Positions 1 through 10,354 of a DNA stretch of 64,000 bases are shown piece by piece; position 1 is the stretch's first letter, and the number at the start of each line of letters is the position of its first letter. The DNA is from Sphingomonas sp. GTDB lineage: Bacteria > Pseudomonadota > Alphaproteobacteria > Sphingomonadales > Sphingomonadaceae. The translations under genes and the position numbers were made by a program. Below the pieces are notes generated by a model that had not been told where the DNA came from, made no database searches, and worked only from the letters and a program-made list of their open reading frames with translations. The stretch covers positions 372,001 to 436,000 of the forward strand of contig NZ_JAHBZJ010000001.1 of assembly GCF_019635455.1 (NCBI RefSeq), given 5' to 3'.

Positions 1-1260
1 ATCGTGCTGGCCGTGCTGGCCGCGCTGCTCGCCTGGCTGTTCTATCTCGCGATCGCGCTCGGCATCGCACGCGCGGTGGTGATGGCCGGCCTCGCCTGGT
101 TCCAGAGCAGCCGCCGCCGCGCCGAGCCGCCGACCTTCGAACCCAGCGTGTCGGTGATCATCCCCGCCTATAACGAGGAACGGGTGATCGCCGCATCGGT
201 CGCGCGGGTGCTGGCCAGCGACTATCCCGCGCTTCAGGTCATCGTCGCGGATGACGGGTCGAAGGACGGGACCAGCCGCATCGTCGCCGAGGCCTTTGCG
301 GACGACCCGCGCGTGACGCTGCTGACGCTGGAAAATGGCGGCAAGGCGGCGGCGCTCAATCGCGCGCTGCTTCAGGCGACGGGAGAAGTGGTCATCGCGC
401 TGGACGCCGATACCCAGTTCGAACCGCTGACGATCCGCCGGCTGGCGCGCTGGTTCGCCGACCCGCGGATCGGCGCGGTGGCGGGCGACGCGCGGGTTGG
501 CAACCGCGTCAACCTCGTCACCCGCTGGCAGGCGGTTGAATATATCACCGCGCAGAATCTGGAGCGGCGGGCGCTTGCCGGGTTCGACGCGATGACGGTG
601 GTCCCCGGCGCGGTCGGCGCATGGCGACGGGCGGCGCTCGACGGTGTCGGGGGCTATCCCGAAGACACGCTGGCGGAGGATCAGGACCTGACGATCGCGA
701 TCCAGCGCGCGGGGTGGCGCGTGACCTATGATCCGCGCGCCACCGCCTGGACCGAAGCGCCCGAGAGCTTCAGGGCGCTCGCCAAGCAGCGCTATCGCTG
801 GGCCTTCGGTACGCTCCAGTGCCTGTGGAAGCACCGCGCGATCCTGCGCACGCGCAAGCCGTCGGGGCTGGCGCTGGTCGGCTTGCCCCAGGCCTGGCTG
901 TTCCAGATCGCGTTCGCGGCGATCTCTCCGCTGATCGATCTCGCGCTGCTGCTGTCGATCGGCGGCACCGCGGTACGGATCGTCCAGCATGGCTGGGCGC
1001 AGACCAGCGGCGATGTTGCGACGATGGGCCTGTACTGGCTGGCCTTCACCGCGATCGACGTGCTGTGCGGCTGGATCGCCTATCGGCTCGACGGGCATCG
1101 GGTACGCTATCCCGCGCACCTGCTGGTCGCGCAGCGGCTGGTCTATCGCCAGATCATGTACTGGGTGGTGCTGCGCGCGATCGGATCGGCGATCGGCGGA
1201 TGGGTCGTCGGCTGGGGCAAGCTCGAACGCACCGGGCGGGTGGCCACGGCTGCGTCATGA
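1..1260 (+). CDS. Processive GT2 glycosyltransferase, cut by window start
   Basis: Family 2 glycosyltransferase of the membrane-bound processive type (cellulose/chitin/PNAG synthase-like), expected to use a nucleotide sugar at the cytoplasmic face and push the polymer through the membrane. The frame is open from base 1 with no stop before it, so the real start may lie outside the window; counted from the GTG at base 4 there are 418 codons. Seen: a hydrophobic start (residues 1-32), DDGS (83-86), DAD (134-136), the ED pair (225-226), the processivity motif QRYRW (262-266), and several membrane segments between about 280 and 405. In sphingomonads such domains are often the C-terminal part of deacetylase-GT2 fusions, which cannot be tested here. 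The sugar and polymer are unknown. Confidence 0.85.
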   Translation: MVLAVLAALLAWLFYLAIALGIARAVVMAGLAWFQSSRRRAEPPTFEPSVSVIIPAYNEERVIAASVARVLASDYPALQVIVADDGSKDGTSRIVAEAFADDPRVTLLTLENGGKAAALNRALLQATGEVVIALDADTQFEPLTIRRLARWFADPRIGAVAGDARVGNRVNLVTRWQAVEYITAQNLERRALAGFDAMTVVPGAVGAWRRAALDGVGGYPEDTLAEDQDLTIAIQRAGWRVTYDPRATAWTEAPESFRALAKQRYRWAFGTLQCLWKHRAILRTRKPSGLALVGLPQAWLFQIAFAAISPLIDLALLLSIGGTAVRIVQHGWAQTSGDVATMGLYWLAFTAIDVLCGWIAYRLDGHRVRYPAHLLVAQRLVYRQIMYWVVLRAIGSAIGGWVVGWGKLERTGRVATAAS

Positions 1261-1267
1261 CGGCGGC

Positions 1268-1294
1268 GCGGCGGGACCGCCGGGGTCCCGCCGC
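1268..1294. terminator. Perfect hairpin between convergent genes
   Basis: An 11-bp perfect inverted repeat (GCGGCGGGACC, loop GCCGG, then its complement) fills the 46-base gap between the glycosyltransferase stop and the stop of the GntR gene on the other strand. Its position suits a bidirectional terminator, but neither side has a T-run. Confidence 0.5.
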
Positions 1295-1306
1295 GTGCCG
1301 GAGCGA

Positions 1307-1663
1307 TCAGGCGATTTCGCGGTCGAGCAATTCGTGCGCGGACAGGCCCAGCAGCGCGATATGGTCGCGTACCTTGGGCCAATAGCCGGTCAGGAAACGG
1401 TCGCGCTCGGCGATCTTCAGCCGCTCGACCGCGCCCGGCAGCACGAACATGCCGACGCCGCGACGGACCTCGACATAGCCATCGTCCTGAAAGCTCTGAT
1501 AGGCCTTGGCAACGGTGAGCGGGTTCGCACCATGTTCGGCGGCGAGCGCGCGCACCGACGGCAACTGGTCCCCGGCCCGATATTCGCCGCGCAGAATCGC
1601 CGTGGCGATGATCGCACGCAGCTTCAGATATACCGGGCTGTCCTCATGTTCGAGCGCTGTCAT
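1307..1663 (-). CDS. GntR-family (YtrA-type) transcriptional regulator
   Basis: A 118-residue DNA-binding regulator made of an N-terminal winged helix-turn-helix (about residues 10-78, with the GntR-typical GDQLPSVRALA followed by NPLTVAKAY) and a short C-terminal tail that replaces the large ligand domain of other GntR proteins. This is the YtrA build, which usually dimerises through the tail. The only in-frame ATG is at 1663, and it lies inside a 20-base inverted repeat that is probably its own operator. There is no Shine-Dalgarno, and a TATTAA box ends six bases before the ATG, so the message may be leaderless. YtrA-type regulators often sit beside ABC transporter genes; none is next to this one, so its targets beyond itself are unknown. 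Confidence 0.85.
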   Translation of the reverse strand: MTALEHEDSPVYLKLRAIIATAILRGEYRAGDQLPSVRALAAEHGANPLTVAKAYQSFQDDGYVEVRRGVGMFVLPGAVERLKIAERDRFLTGYWPKVRDHIALLGLSAHELLDREIA

Positions 1664-1681
1664 GCTGCTTTAATACAGCAT
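1662..1681 (-). promoter_or_regulatory. Palindromic operator overlapping the GntR start
   Basis: ATGCTG, eight bases (CTTTAATA), then CAGCAT form a perfect 6-bp inverted repeat that includes the start codon of the GntR gene. Read on the minus strand, TATTAA lies in the centre and could be the -10 box. A further copy of the half-site ATGCT lies next to it (about 1684-1689). A dimer bound here would cover both promoter and start, as expected for autorepression. Confidence 0.55.
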
Positions 1682-1715
1682 GGGAGCATGAAGTTCCAGC
1701 CCAAAGAAGGTATCG

Positions 1716-2315
1716 TCAGAAACCGTCTGGCGCGCTTCCGGTCCAGTCCGCGATGACCGCATCGGGATCGGGGCGCGGGCGCTCCTCCAGCGGGCGGGAG
1801 GGGGTCCCGATGAAGACGAACCCCGCGATCCGCCGCTCCGGACCGGCAAAGCCCGCGCGCACCATGTCCGAGAACGCCGCCCAGCCGGTCAGCCATGCGG
1901 CCGCATATCCCGACGCATGAACCGCGTGCAGCAGGTTCATCGTCGCCGCGCCGGCGGACAGTTCCTGCTCCCACAGCGGGATCTTGTGACCATGAACCGG
2001 CGCCGACAGCACGACGACCAGCGCCGGGGCCTGATAGGCGAAATCATCGACGACCGCATCGATGTCGCGCGCGGACGCGCCGGGCCGTTCGATGCGCAGC
2101 GCATCGCGCAGCAGCGCGGCGAACGCGTCGCGCCGATGGTCCGGAACGATCACGAATCGCCACGGGAACAGCTTTCCGTGATCGGGCGTGCGCGTCGCGA
2201 TTTCGACGATGTGGCGCAGCTCGGCCGGATCGGGTCCCGGCGCGACAAGATCGCGCGCCTTGGCCGAACGGCGCGTGGCGAGGAGCGAGAGCGGGGTGGA
2301 GCGATCGTTGAACAT
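1716..2315 (-). CDS. Nitroreductase-family flavoprotein (YdjA-like)
   Basis: A 199-residue protein of the small FMN-dependent nitroreductase family, cytoplasmic, expected to reduce nitro or quinone-like compounds with NAD(P)H. Family features seen are the N-terminal TRRSAK segment (FMN phosphate contact), ATRTPDHGKLFPWRF near residues 41-55, and the late GFVFIGTP strand. The length and the DHGKLFPWRF block match the YdjA subgroup, whose natural substrate is not settled. It stands alone, 52 bases before the GntR start on the same strand and divergent from the peptide transporter. The ATG at 2315 has a GGGGGC purine stretch just upstream. Confidence 0.85.
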   Translation of the reverse strand: MFNDRSTPLSLLATRRSAKARDLVAPGPDPAELRHIVEIATRTPDHGKLFPWRFVIVPDHRRDAFAALLRDALRIERPGASARDIDAVVDDFAYQAPALVVVLSAPVHGHKIPLWEQELSAGAATMNLLHAVHASGYAAAWLTGWAAFSDMVRAGFAGPERRIAGFVFIGTPSRPLEERPRPDPDAVIADWTGSAPDGF

Positions 2316-2411
2316 CGCCCCCGACTAGGAAGACCGGTCACCGGGTTCAATGGCGCGGGACATAAAATTGCTTGGCACGCGGGATTTCGCCGTTAGGCTT
2401 CCGCGCTTCAC

Positions 2412-2432
2412 GGGCGCGCAGGGACCGCGCCC
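2412..2432 (+). promoter_or_regulatory. Hairpin in the peptide transporter leader
   Basis: A 7-bp perfect inverted repeat (GGGCGCG, loop CAGGGAC, CGCGCCC) lies 25 bases before the GTG start of the POT gene and is followed by the AT-rich bases ATAAAAGATA. It could be a leader structure or flank a promoter; it may also be chance in GC-rich DNA. Confidence 0.25.
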
Positions 2433-2457
2433 ATAAAAGATACAAGAGGGTTCGCGC

Positions 2458-4065
2458 GTGGAAGCACAGATCATTGCCTATATCGCGGCGGGGCTGCTCG
2501 TCCTGCTGCTTGGCGGGGGCGCGATCGCGATCGCCAGCCCGTCGAAGGAGATTCTCGGCCATCCAAAGGGGCTGTACATCCTCTTCTTCGCCGAGATGTG
2601 GGAGCGTTTTTCCTATTACGGAATGCGCGCGCTGCTCATTTTCTACCTGACCAAGCACTGGTTGTTCGACGATAGCAAATCGACACTGATCTACGGCGCC
2701 TATACCAGCCTGGTGTACATCACGCCGGTGCTCGGCGGCTGGCTCGCGGACCGTTATCTCGGCCAGCGCAAGGCGACGATGTTCGGCGCCGTCCTGCTGA
2801 CCGCCGGCCATTTCCTGATGGCGTTCGAGGGATCGGGGGGACAGAACGACCCCACGATCAACGTCTTCTGGGCGGCCCTTGCCTTCATCATCGTCGGCTC
2901 GGGCTTCCTCAAGGCCAATATCTCGGTGATCGTGGGCCAGCTCTACCCGCTGACCGACACGCGTCGCGACGGCGCCTATACGATCTTCTACATCGGCATC
3001 AACGTCGGCGCCGCGATCGGCACCATCCTGGCCGGCTATCTGGGCGAGACCTTTGGCTGGCAGTACGGCTTTGGTGCCGCGGGCATCGGTATGCTCCTGG
3101 GCCTCGTGGTGTTCGTGCTGGGCAAGCCGCTGCTGCTCGGCAAGGGCGAGGCTCCGAAGGCGCTGGCCAGGGGGACCGAGATGATGATCTACGGCGTCGG
3201 CCTCGCGTCGGTCGCCGTGATCTGGGCGCTGGTCCAGTATCAGGACATCATCCAGACGCTGCTGATCGTGTCCGGTGTCGGCCTGCTCGGCTATGTGCTG
3301 TTCGAAAGCTTCAAGCTCGAACCGCACGCCCGCGACCGGATGTTCGCGATCCTCTTCCTGATCGCGCTCAACCCGATCTTCTGGGGCCTGTTCGAACAGG
3401 CCGGCGGCAGCCTCAACCTCTACACCGACCGGTTCGTCGACCGCGCCGGGGTGCCGGCGTCGCTGTTCCAGTCGATCAATCCGATCTACATCATCCTGCT
3501 CGGGCCGGTCTTCGCATGGCTGTGGGTGTTCCTCGGCAAGCGCAATCTGGAACCGTCGGCACCGGCCAAGTTCGGCATCGCGCTGCTTCAGGTCGGCGCA
3601 TCGTTCCTGGTCTTCGTATGGGGCGCCAACGCGTTCGGCGTCGGTCCGGAGGCCAAGACGCTCGTGCTGTTCGTCTTCCTCATCTACCTGTTGCAGACGA
3701 CGGGCGAGCTCTGCCTGTCGCCGGTCGGCCTCAGCGCGATGAACCGGCTGGCGCCGAAGCATCTCGCCTCGCTCATCATGGGCGCGTGGTTCTACATGAC
3801 GGCGGTTGGCAATTTCGTCGCGGGCAAGATCGGCGAGGCGACCGGCGGCCATGACGGCGAGATGACGAAGGAAGCGACGCTGTCGGTCTATCACAGCATT
3901 GGCTGGATCACCGTCGGCGTGGGGGTCGTGGTGCTGCTGCTTTCGCCGCTGGTGAAGAAGCTGATGCACCTCGACACGCTGGCGAATGACGAGGAGCTTG
4001 CCGGCCAGGACGAGCTGGGCGAGCCACAGGCTGCGGGGATCGAGACCGGCGGCGAGACGCGCTGA
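2458..4065 (+). CDS. POT/PTR-family proton-coupled peptide transporter
   Basis: Inner-membrane importer of di- and tripeptides driven by the proton gradient (proton-dependent oligopeptide transporter branch of the MFS), 535 residues. The family's hallmark ExxERFxYYG appears as EMWERFSYYG near residue 45, followed by the MFS loop motif GGWLADRYLGQRKA after the second helix; about 14 hydrophobic segments can be counted. The GTG start at 2458 is set by AGAGGG seven bases upstream. A charged C-terminal tail (about residues 505-535) is rich in Glu and Asp. It is followed at short distance by NnrU, but the two need not be functionally linked. Confidence 0.92.
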   Translation: MEAQIIAYIAAGLLVLLLGGGAIAIASPSKEILGHPKGLYILFFAEMWERFSYYGMRALLIFYLTKHWLFDDSKSTLIYGAYTSLVYITPVLGGWLADRYLGQRKATMFGAVLLTAGHFLMAFEGSGGQNDPTINVFWAALAFIIVGSGFLKANISVIVGQLYPLTDTRRDGAYTIFYIGINVGAAIGTILAGYLGETFGWQYGFGAAGIGMLLGLVVFVLGKPLLLGKGEAPKALARGTEMMIYGVGLASVAVIWALVQYQDIIQTLLIVSGVGLLGYVLFESFKLEPHARDRMFAILFLIALNPIFWGLFEQAGGSLNLYTDRFVDRAGVPASLFQSINPIYIILLGPVFAWLWVFLGKRNLEPSAPAKFGIALLQVGASFLVFVWGANAFGVGPEAKTLVLFVFLIYLLQTTGELCLSPVGLSAMNRLAPKHLASLIMGAWFYMTAVGNFVAGKIGEATGGHDGEMTKEATLSVYHSIGWITVGVGVVVLLLSPLVKKLMHLDTLANDEELAGQDELGEPQAAGIETGGETR

Positions 4066-4091
4066 TCGGTCCATATCGAATGGAGGGGGAA

Positions 4092-4787
4092 ATGGGACTG
4101 TTGATCGTCGCGTGCGCGGCCTTTGTCGGAACCCATTTCCTCCTCTCCCACCCCTTGCGAAAGCCGCTTGTCGATCGGATCGGCGAGCGGCCTTTTCTTG
4201 GGCTTTATTCGCTGGTCGCCATCGTCACGCTGGCCTGGATGGCGCATGCCTATGGCCGGGCGCCCGGCACCGCGCCGCTCTGGCCGGTCGGCGACGGGCT
4301 ATGGGCGCTGGCGAGCGTGCTCACCCTGCTTGCCGCGCTGCTGTTTGTCGGATCGCTGCGGGGTAACCCCGCGCTGCCCGATCCCACCGGCCGGCCGAAA
4401 GCCGTCCCCGCCCCGCGCGGGATGTTCGCGATCACCCGCCACCCGATGATGTGGGGCTTCGGCCTGTGGGCGATCGCGCACATCCTGATCTTTCCCCAGC
4501 CCGCCCAGATCGTGCTGGCGGCGACGATCGCGGTGCTGGCGCTGGTCGGTGCGGCGTTGCAGGACCGCAAGAAGCGCCGCACCCAACCCGATTTCTGGCC
4601 ACGGTGGCAGTCAGTGACCAGCTACTGGCCGTTCGCCGCGATCGCCAATGGCCGTGCGCAGGGCGCGGCGGCGTGGCCGGGCGCGCTCACTGCGCTCGCC
4701 GGCGTCGCGCTATGGCTTGGCGCGACCTGGGCGCACCGGCCGCTCGCCGGGTGGGACGCGGGCGTGTGGCGGTGGATCGCCGGATGA
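4092..4787 (+). CDS. NnrU-family membrane protein
   Basis: A 231-residue inner-membrane protein of the NnrU family, named from denitrifying bacteria where it is linked to nitric oxide reductase and shares a fold with isoprenylcysteine methyltransferases. About five to six hydrophobic segments are seen, with the family block PRGMFAITRHPMMWGFGLW near residues 105-125. Two in-frame ATGs are possible; the strong GGAGGGGG lies directly before the second (4092), which makes it the likelier start than 4080. No nitrite or nitric oxide reductase gene is in the window, so a denitrification role is not supported here. Its stop overlaps the next start by four bases (ATGA). Confidence 0.82.
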   Translation: MGLLIVACAAFVGTHFLLSHPLRKPLVDRIGERPFLGLYSLVAIVTLAWMAHAYGRAPGTAPLWPVGDGLWALASVLTLLAALLFVGSLRGNPALPDPTGRPKAVPAPRGMFAITRHPMMWGFGLWAIAHILIFPQPAQIVLAATIAVLALVGAALQDRKKRRTQPDFWPRWQSVTSYWPFAAIANGRAQGAAAWPGALTALAGVALWLGATWAHRPLAGWDAGVWRWIAG

Positions 4788-5224
4788 GCGAGGCGCATGT
4801 CGATCCGACGCGCGAACAGTTCGACGCGTTCAAGGCGCTGCCGCGCGACCGGCCGATCCTGATGATAAATCTGGTTCGCTATCGCGAGCGCGCGGCCTAT
4901 CCCGACGGCCATCCCTATGCCGTCGAGGACCTGAGCGGGGCGGACGCGTATCGGCGCTATTCGAAGGAAAGCGGGCCGATCTTCGCACGGGTCGGCGGCA
5001 CGATCCTGTGGAGCGGGCGGCCCGAGGTCGTGCTGACCGGGCCGACGCACGAGCGCTGGGACGCCGCCTTCATCGCCCGCTATCCCCACGCCGGCGCCTT
5101 TCTGGAAATGGTGACCGATCCCGCCTATCGCGCCGCCGTGGTGAACCGGCAGGCGGCGGTACTGACCTCGCGGCTGATCCGCTGCGCCGAACGATCGGAC
5201 GGCAACGGCGTCAAGTTCGGCTGA
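4784..5224 (+). CDS. DUF1330 domain protein
   Basis: A 146-residue cytoplasmic protein with a DUF1330 (dimeric alpha/beta-barrel type) fold: DRPILMINLVRYRERA near residues 18-33 and a second half with VLTGPTHERWDAAFIARYP. The biochemical role of the family is unknown. The ATG overlaps the NnrU stop (ATGA), so the two are probably translationally coupled. Its stop TGA is directly followed by the TCA that marks the stop of the ZIP-like gene on the other strand, with no base between. Confidence 0.8.
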   Translation: MSEAHVDPTREQFDAFKALPRDRPILMINLVRYRERAAYPDGHPYAVEDLSGADAYRRYSKESGPIFARVGGTILWSGRPEVVLTGPTHERWDAAFIARYPHAGAFLEMVTDPAYRAAVVNRQAAVLTSRLIRCAERSDGNGVKFG

Positions 5225-5929
5225 TCAGCCCGGCCCCAGCTCGCCGAGCAGGAACGCGAGCACCAGGCCGAGCGCGGTGGCGATGCCGGCAAGATGATGG
5301 TCCTCACGATAGGCCTTGGGAAACACCTCGGTCGCCAGGCTGGCGACAACCGCGCCGGCGGCGAAGCAGCGGATGACGGCGAGCACGCCCGGATCGACCC
5401 CGGCCAGCGCGACATTGCCGACGATGGCGGCGATCGACAACAGCACGGCGGTCGCGGTCCAGAGCAGCATCACCGCCCCCTTGCTCCGCCCCGCCTTCGC
5501 CATGTCGCGCGCGCCGCCCGCCGCCTCGGGCAGGTTGGAGAGGAAGATCGACCCGGCCAGCGCCGCCACCGCCATCGGCCCCGCGCCGATCAGCGCCACG
5601 CCCAGGGCCAGGTTTTCCGGCACGCCGTCAAGCGTGATCGCCGCGAGCAACCCGCCCCCCGAATCGCCGCCCCACACCTCATCGATCAGATAGTCGAGCA
5701 GCGCGAAGCTGATCGCCCCCATCGCGACTCCGCCCATCGCCCAGTGGAGCGGCACCTCTCGCGCCGCCGGCTCGATCAGTTCGGACACGAGGCTGAGGAT
5801 CAACGCACCCCCCGCGAGCGCGATCAGGAACCCTTCGAGCCGCGGTCCCAGCCGGCCGTAGATTCCCCATGCCGCGCCGGCCAGCAACGCGCCGGAGACC
5901 ACCGCTACAACGATCAGGGTCATCATCAT
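5225..5929 (-). CDS. ZIP-like metal transporter with altered metal site
   Basis: A 234-residue polytopic membrane protein with seven to eight hydrophobic segments, resembling the ZIP family of divalent metal transporters. The two metal-binding helices are recognisable, but both histidines of the usual HNxPEG repeats are replaced: DGVPENLALG (101-110) and SNLPEAAGG (131-139). The Pro-Glu pairs (104-105, 134-135) are kept. A charged GGDSGGG loop lies before the first. A changed metal preference, or loss of transport, is possible. The first of three consecutive ATGs (5929) is used here; no clear ribosome-binding site separates them. Confidence 0.7.
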   Translation of the reverse strand: MMMTLIVVAVVSGALLAGAAWGIYGRLGPRLEGFLIALAGGALILSLVSELIEPAAREVPLHWAMGGVAMGAISFALLDYLIDEVWGGDSGGGLLAAITLDGVPENLALGVALIGAGPMAVAALAGSIFLSNLPEAAGGARDMAKAGRSKGAVMLLWTATAVLLSIAAIVGNVALAGVDPGVLAVIRCFAAGAVVASLATEVFPKAYREDHHLAGIATALGLVLAFLLGELGPG

Positions 5930-5986
5930 CGCGGGGACAACCTATGACACGCGGCTTCGTTGCGCGACCGGATCGACCCGGCTCGC

Positions 5987-6018
5987 AAAAAAGGGGCCGG
6001 CCCTTGCGGACCGGCCCC
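5987..6018 (-). terminator. Rho-independent terminator of the M13 peptidase gene
   Basis: Read on the minus strand, GGGGCCGG, a ten-base loop and CCGGCCCC are followed by six T residues (plus-strand A run 5987-5992). It lies 24 bases after the stop of the M13 peptidase gene. This is the most canonical intrinsic terminator in the window. Confidence 0.9.
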
Positions 6019-6041
6019 GTTTCACGGCCCTACGTCGGGGT

Positions 6042-8075
6042 TTACCAGATGCTTACGCGCTGTTCGGGCGGCAGATACAGCTTGTCGCCCGGCTTCACGT
6101 TGAACGCCTTGTACCAGGCATCGACATTGCGGACGATGCCGTTGACGCGATATTTGGCCGGGCTGTGCGGATCGGTCAGCAGCCGCTGACGCTCGGCATC
6201 CTCGCGCACCTTGGTCTGCCATGCCTGGGCATAGGACAGAAAGAAGCGCTGATCGCCGGTCAGGCCGCCGATCACCGGCGCCTTGCCATGCTTGGCCTGA
6301 TAGCGCTGATAGGCGCCATAGGCCATTTCGATGCCGCCCAGATCGCCGATATTCTCACCCAGGGTGAGCTTGCCGTTGATCTTCGTCCCCGGAATCGGCT
6401 CATAGCCATTATATTGTTCGACCAGCGCCGCCGTGCGCTTGCCGAACGCGGCCTTAGCCTCCGGCGTCCACCAGTTCTGGAACTTGCCGGTAGGGCCGAA
6501 CTGGCTGCCCTGATCGTCAAAGCCATGGCCGATCTCATGGCCGATGATCGCACCGATCGCGCCGTAATTGACCGCCGGGTCCGCCTTCGGGTCGAAATAG
6601 GGCGCTTGCAGGATCGCCGCGGGGAAGGTGATCTGGTTGGCGAGCGGGTTGTAATAGGCGTTCACCGTCTGCGGCGTCATGCTCCACAGGTCGCGATCGA
6701 CCGGCTTGCCGAGCAGCGAGAGCTGATATTGATGCTGCCATTCGCGTGCGCTCGCCATGTTGGCGAGGATGTCGCCGCGCACGATCTTCATCTTCGAATA
6801 GTCGATCCACTTCACCGGATAGCCGACGCGCGGATCGAACGCGGCGAGCTTCGCCAGCGCCTTCGCCTTGGTCGCGGGGTCCATCCACTGATTTTCCTTG
6901 AGCCGTTCGTCGAGGCTGGCGCGCAGATCGGCGATCAGCTCCTTCATCTTCGCCGAGCTTTCGGGCGGATAATGGCGGGCGACGTAGATTTCGCCGACCG
7001 CTTCCCCCAGCGCGCCGTTGACGAGCTGCACGCCGCGCTTCCACCGCTCGCGCTTCTGCGGGGTGCCGGACAGCGTTTTCTGGTAGAAATTGAATGCCGC
7101 ATCGTCGAACGCCCTGGGCAGATAGGGCGCGTTGGACGAGATGAAGTGGAAGGCCATCCAGTCCTGCCACGTCGATACCGGCACCTCGGCGAACATCTTC
7201 CCCAGCGCGGCGAGCGCGGTGTCGTTGCCCATGATCATCTTGGGCATCGATTCGAGACCCGCGACCTTCATCATCATCGGCCAGTCGAACTCGGGCGCGA
7301 GCTTCGCCATGCCGGCGCGGTCCATCGGCTTGTAGATCGCCGGGATGTCGCGATTCTGCGCCGGGGTCCAATGCACCTTCGCCATCGCGGTTTCGAATGC
7401 GACGATCCGGTCGGCCTTCGCGGACGCGTCGGCGATGCCGGCAAGCGTCAGCATCTGTTCGACATAGGCGCGATACGCCTTGCGGAAGGCGTCGTACTTC
7501 TCACCCTCCAGCAGGTAATAATCGCGTGCCATGCCCAGCGTACCCTGGCTGGCAAAGGCGGTATATTGCGTCGGATCGGCCAGGTCGGGGATGATGCCGA
7601 TATCGACCGGCGAGGCGATCCCCGGCTCCATGAACAGCGCCTGGAGCTTTTCGCGGTCATCGGCCGCGGCGAACCTGGCCAGCCACGGCTTGAGCGGCGC
7701 GGTCCCGCGCGCCTCGATCCCCGCCTCGTCCATCCAGCTGGCATAGAGGTCGCCGATCTGCTGCCCCTTCAGGCCGAACTGCGCCGGATTTTTCGCCATG
7801 TCGTTGAGGATCGCGTGGACCGCGACCTCCGCCTCGTCGGTCAGTTTGGTGCCGAAGCCGGCGGATGCGCGGTCCGGGGCGATCTCCACCTTCTTGGCCC
7901 AGCTGCCGTTGACATACGACCAGAAGTCGTCGCCGGGCTTCACGCTCTTGTCCTCCGACGTCAGATCGATCCCGAACTTGCCGTAACGCGGGCCGGCCGC
8001 CTGCGACAGCGCCGGTCCGGTCAGCGACAGCGCGGCGACACCCAGCGCGAGGCGCGCCAGAACGTTGATCTTCAT
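6042..8075 (-). CDS. Secreted M13-family zinc metalloendopeptidase
   Basis: Neprilysin/PepO-type zinc endopeptidase, 677 residues, acting outside the cytoplasm on short peptides. Seen: an N-terminal signal peptide (residues 1-24, MKINVLARLALGVAALSL and a cut after Ala), the zinc motif HEIGH at 513-517, and the downstream GENIGD block whose Glu is the third zinc ligand. Length fits the family. The frame continues upstream for 50 codons, but that extension is Arg/Pro-rich and unlike the family, while the ATG at 8075 begins a proper signal peptide with GGGGA about ten bases before it. It stands alone, with a strong terminator after it; the acetyl-CoA synthetase gene lies 162 bases upstream on the same strand. 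Confidence 0.93.
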   Translation of the reverse strand: MKINVLARLALGVAALSLTGPALSQAAGPRYGKFGIDLTSEDKSVKPGDDFWSYVNGSWAKKVEIAPDRASAGFGTKLTDEAEVAVHAILNDMAKNPAQFGLKGQQIGDLYASWMDEAGIEARGTAPLKPWLARFAAADDREKLQALFMEPGIASPVDIGIIPDLADPTQYTAFASQGTLGMARDYYLLEGEKYDAFRKAYRAYVEQMLTLAGIADASAKADRIVAFETAMAKVHWTPAQNRDIPAIYKPMDRAGMAKLAPEFDWPMMMKVAGLESMPKMIMGNDTALAALGKMFAEVPVSTWQDWMAFHFISSNAPYLPRAFDDAAFNFYQKTLSGTPQKRERWKRGVQLVNGALGEAVGEIYVARHYPPESSAKMKELIADLRASLDERLKENQWMDPATKAKALAKLAAFDPRVGYPVKWIDYSKMKIVRGDILANMASAREWQHQYQLSLLGKPVDRDLWSMTPQTVNAYYNPLANQITFPAAILQAPYFDPKADPAVNYGAIGAIIGHEIGHGFDDQGSQFGPTGKFQNWWTPEAKAAFGKRTAALVEQYNGYEPIPGTKINGKLTLGENIGDLGGIEMAYGAYQRYQAKHGKAPVIGGLTGDQRFFLSYAQAWQTKVREDAERQRLLTDPHSPAKYRVNGIVRNVDAWYKAFNVKPGDKLYLPPEQRVSIW

Positions 8076-8237
8076 GGTGATGATTCCCCAGGCTTCGAAG
8101 TGTATTGGCTCGATGTAACACTGGCGATCGAACCGCGCAACGGGCCGGCGGGAGGGGTTCGGGCGCGGCGCGAGGGATGCCCGGCCCCGGCACGGGGACC
8201 GGACCGACATCGACCCAGTCCCCACGGGAATCGCGGT

Positions 8238-10175
<1,938 letters not shown>

Positions 10176-10354
10176 GGGATTCTCCTCTCGCGCACGACCT
10201 TAACGGGCGCCCGAACGCGTGCAAGCAAGCACTGCTAGGCAGCGCGAAAGCGGCCCGGAAACTTAATCCGGTCGCGGGGATCGCGGGGATCGCGCTTACA
10301 ATTTGCGACAATGTTTCGATGGACGCCGGGGGTCCCGCCGACCATCTGAACCCC

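Noticed and set aside
2347..4074. A 575-codon minus-strand frame opposite the POT transporter
   Set aside because: Low-complexity His/Gln/Arg/Asp composition and no recognisable domain; the transporter frame has clear hallmarks.
8140..8235. GC-rich stems after the acs stop as a terminator
   Set aside because: Only short imperfect stems and no T-run on the minus strand; not distinct from background in GC-rich DNA.
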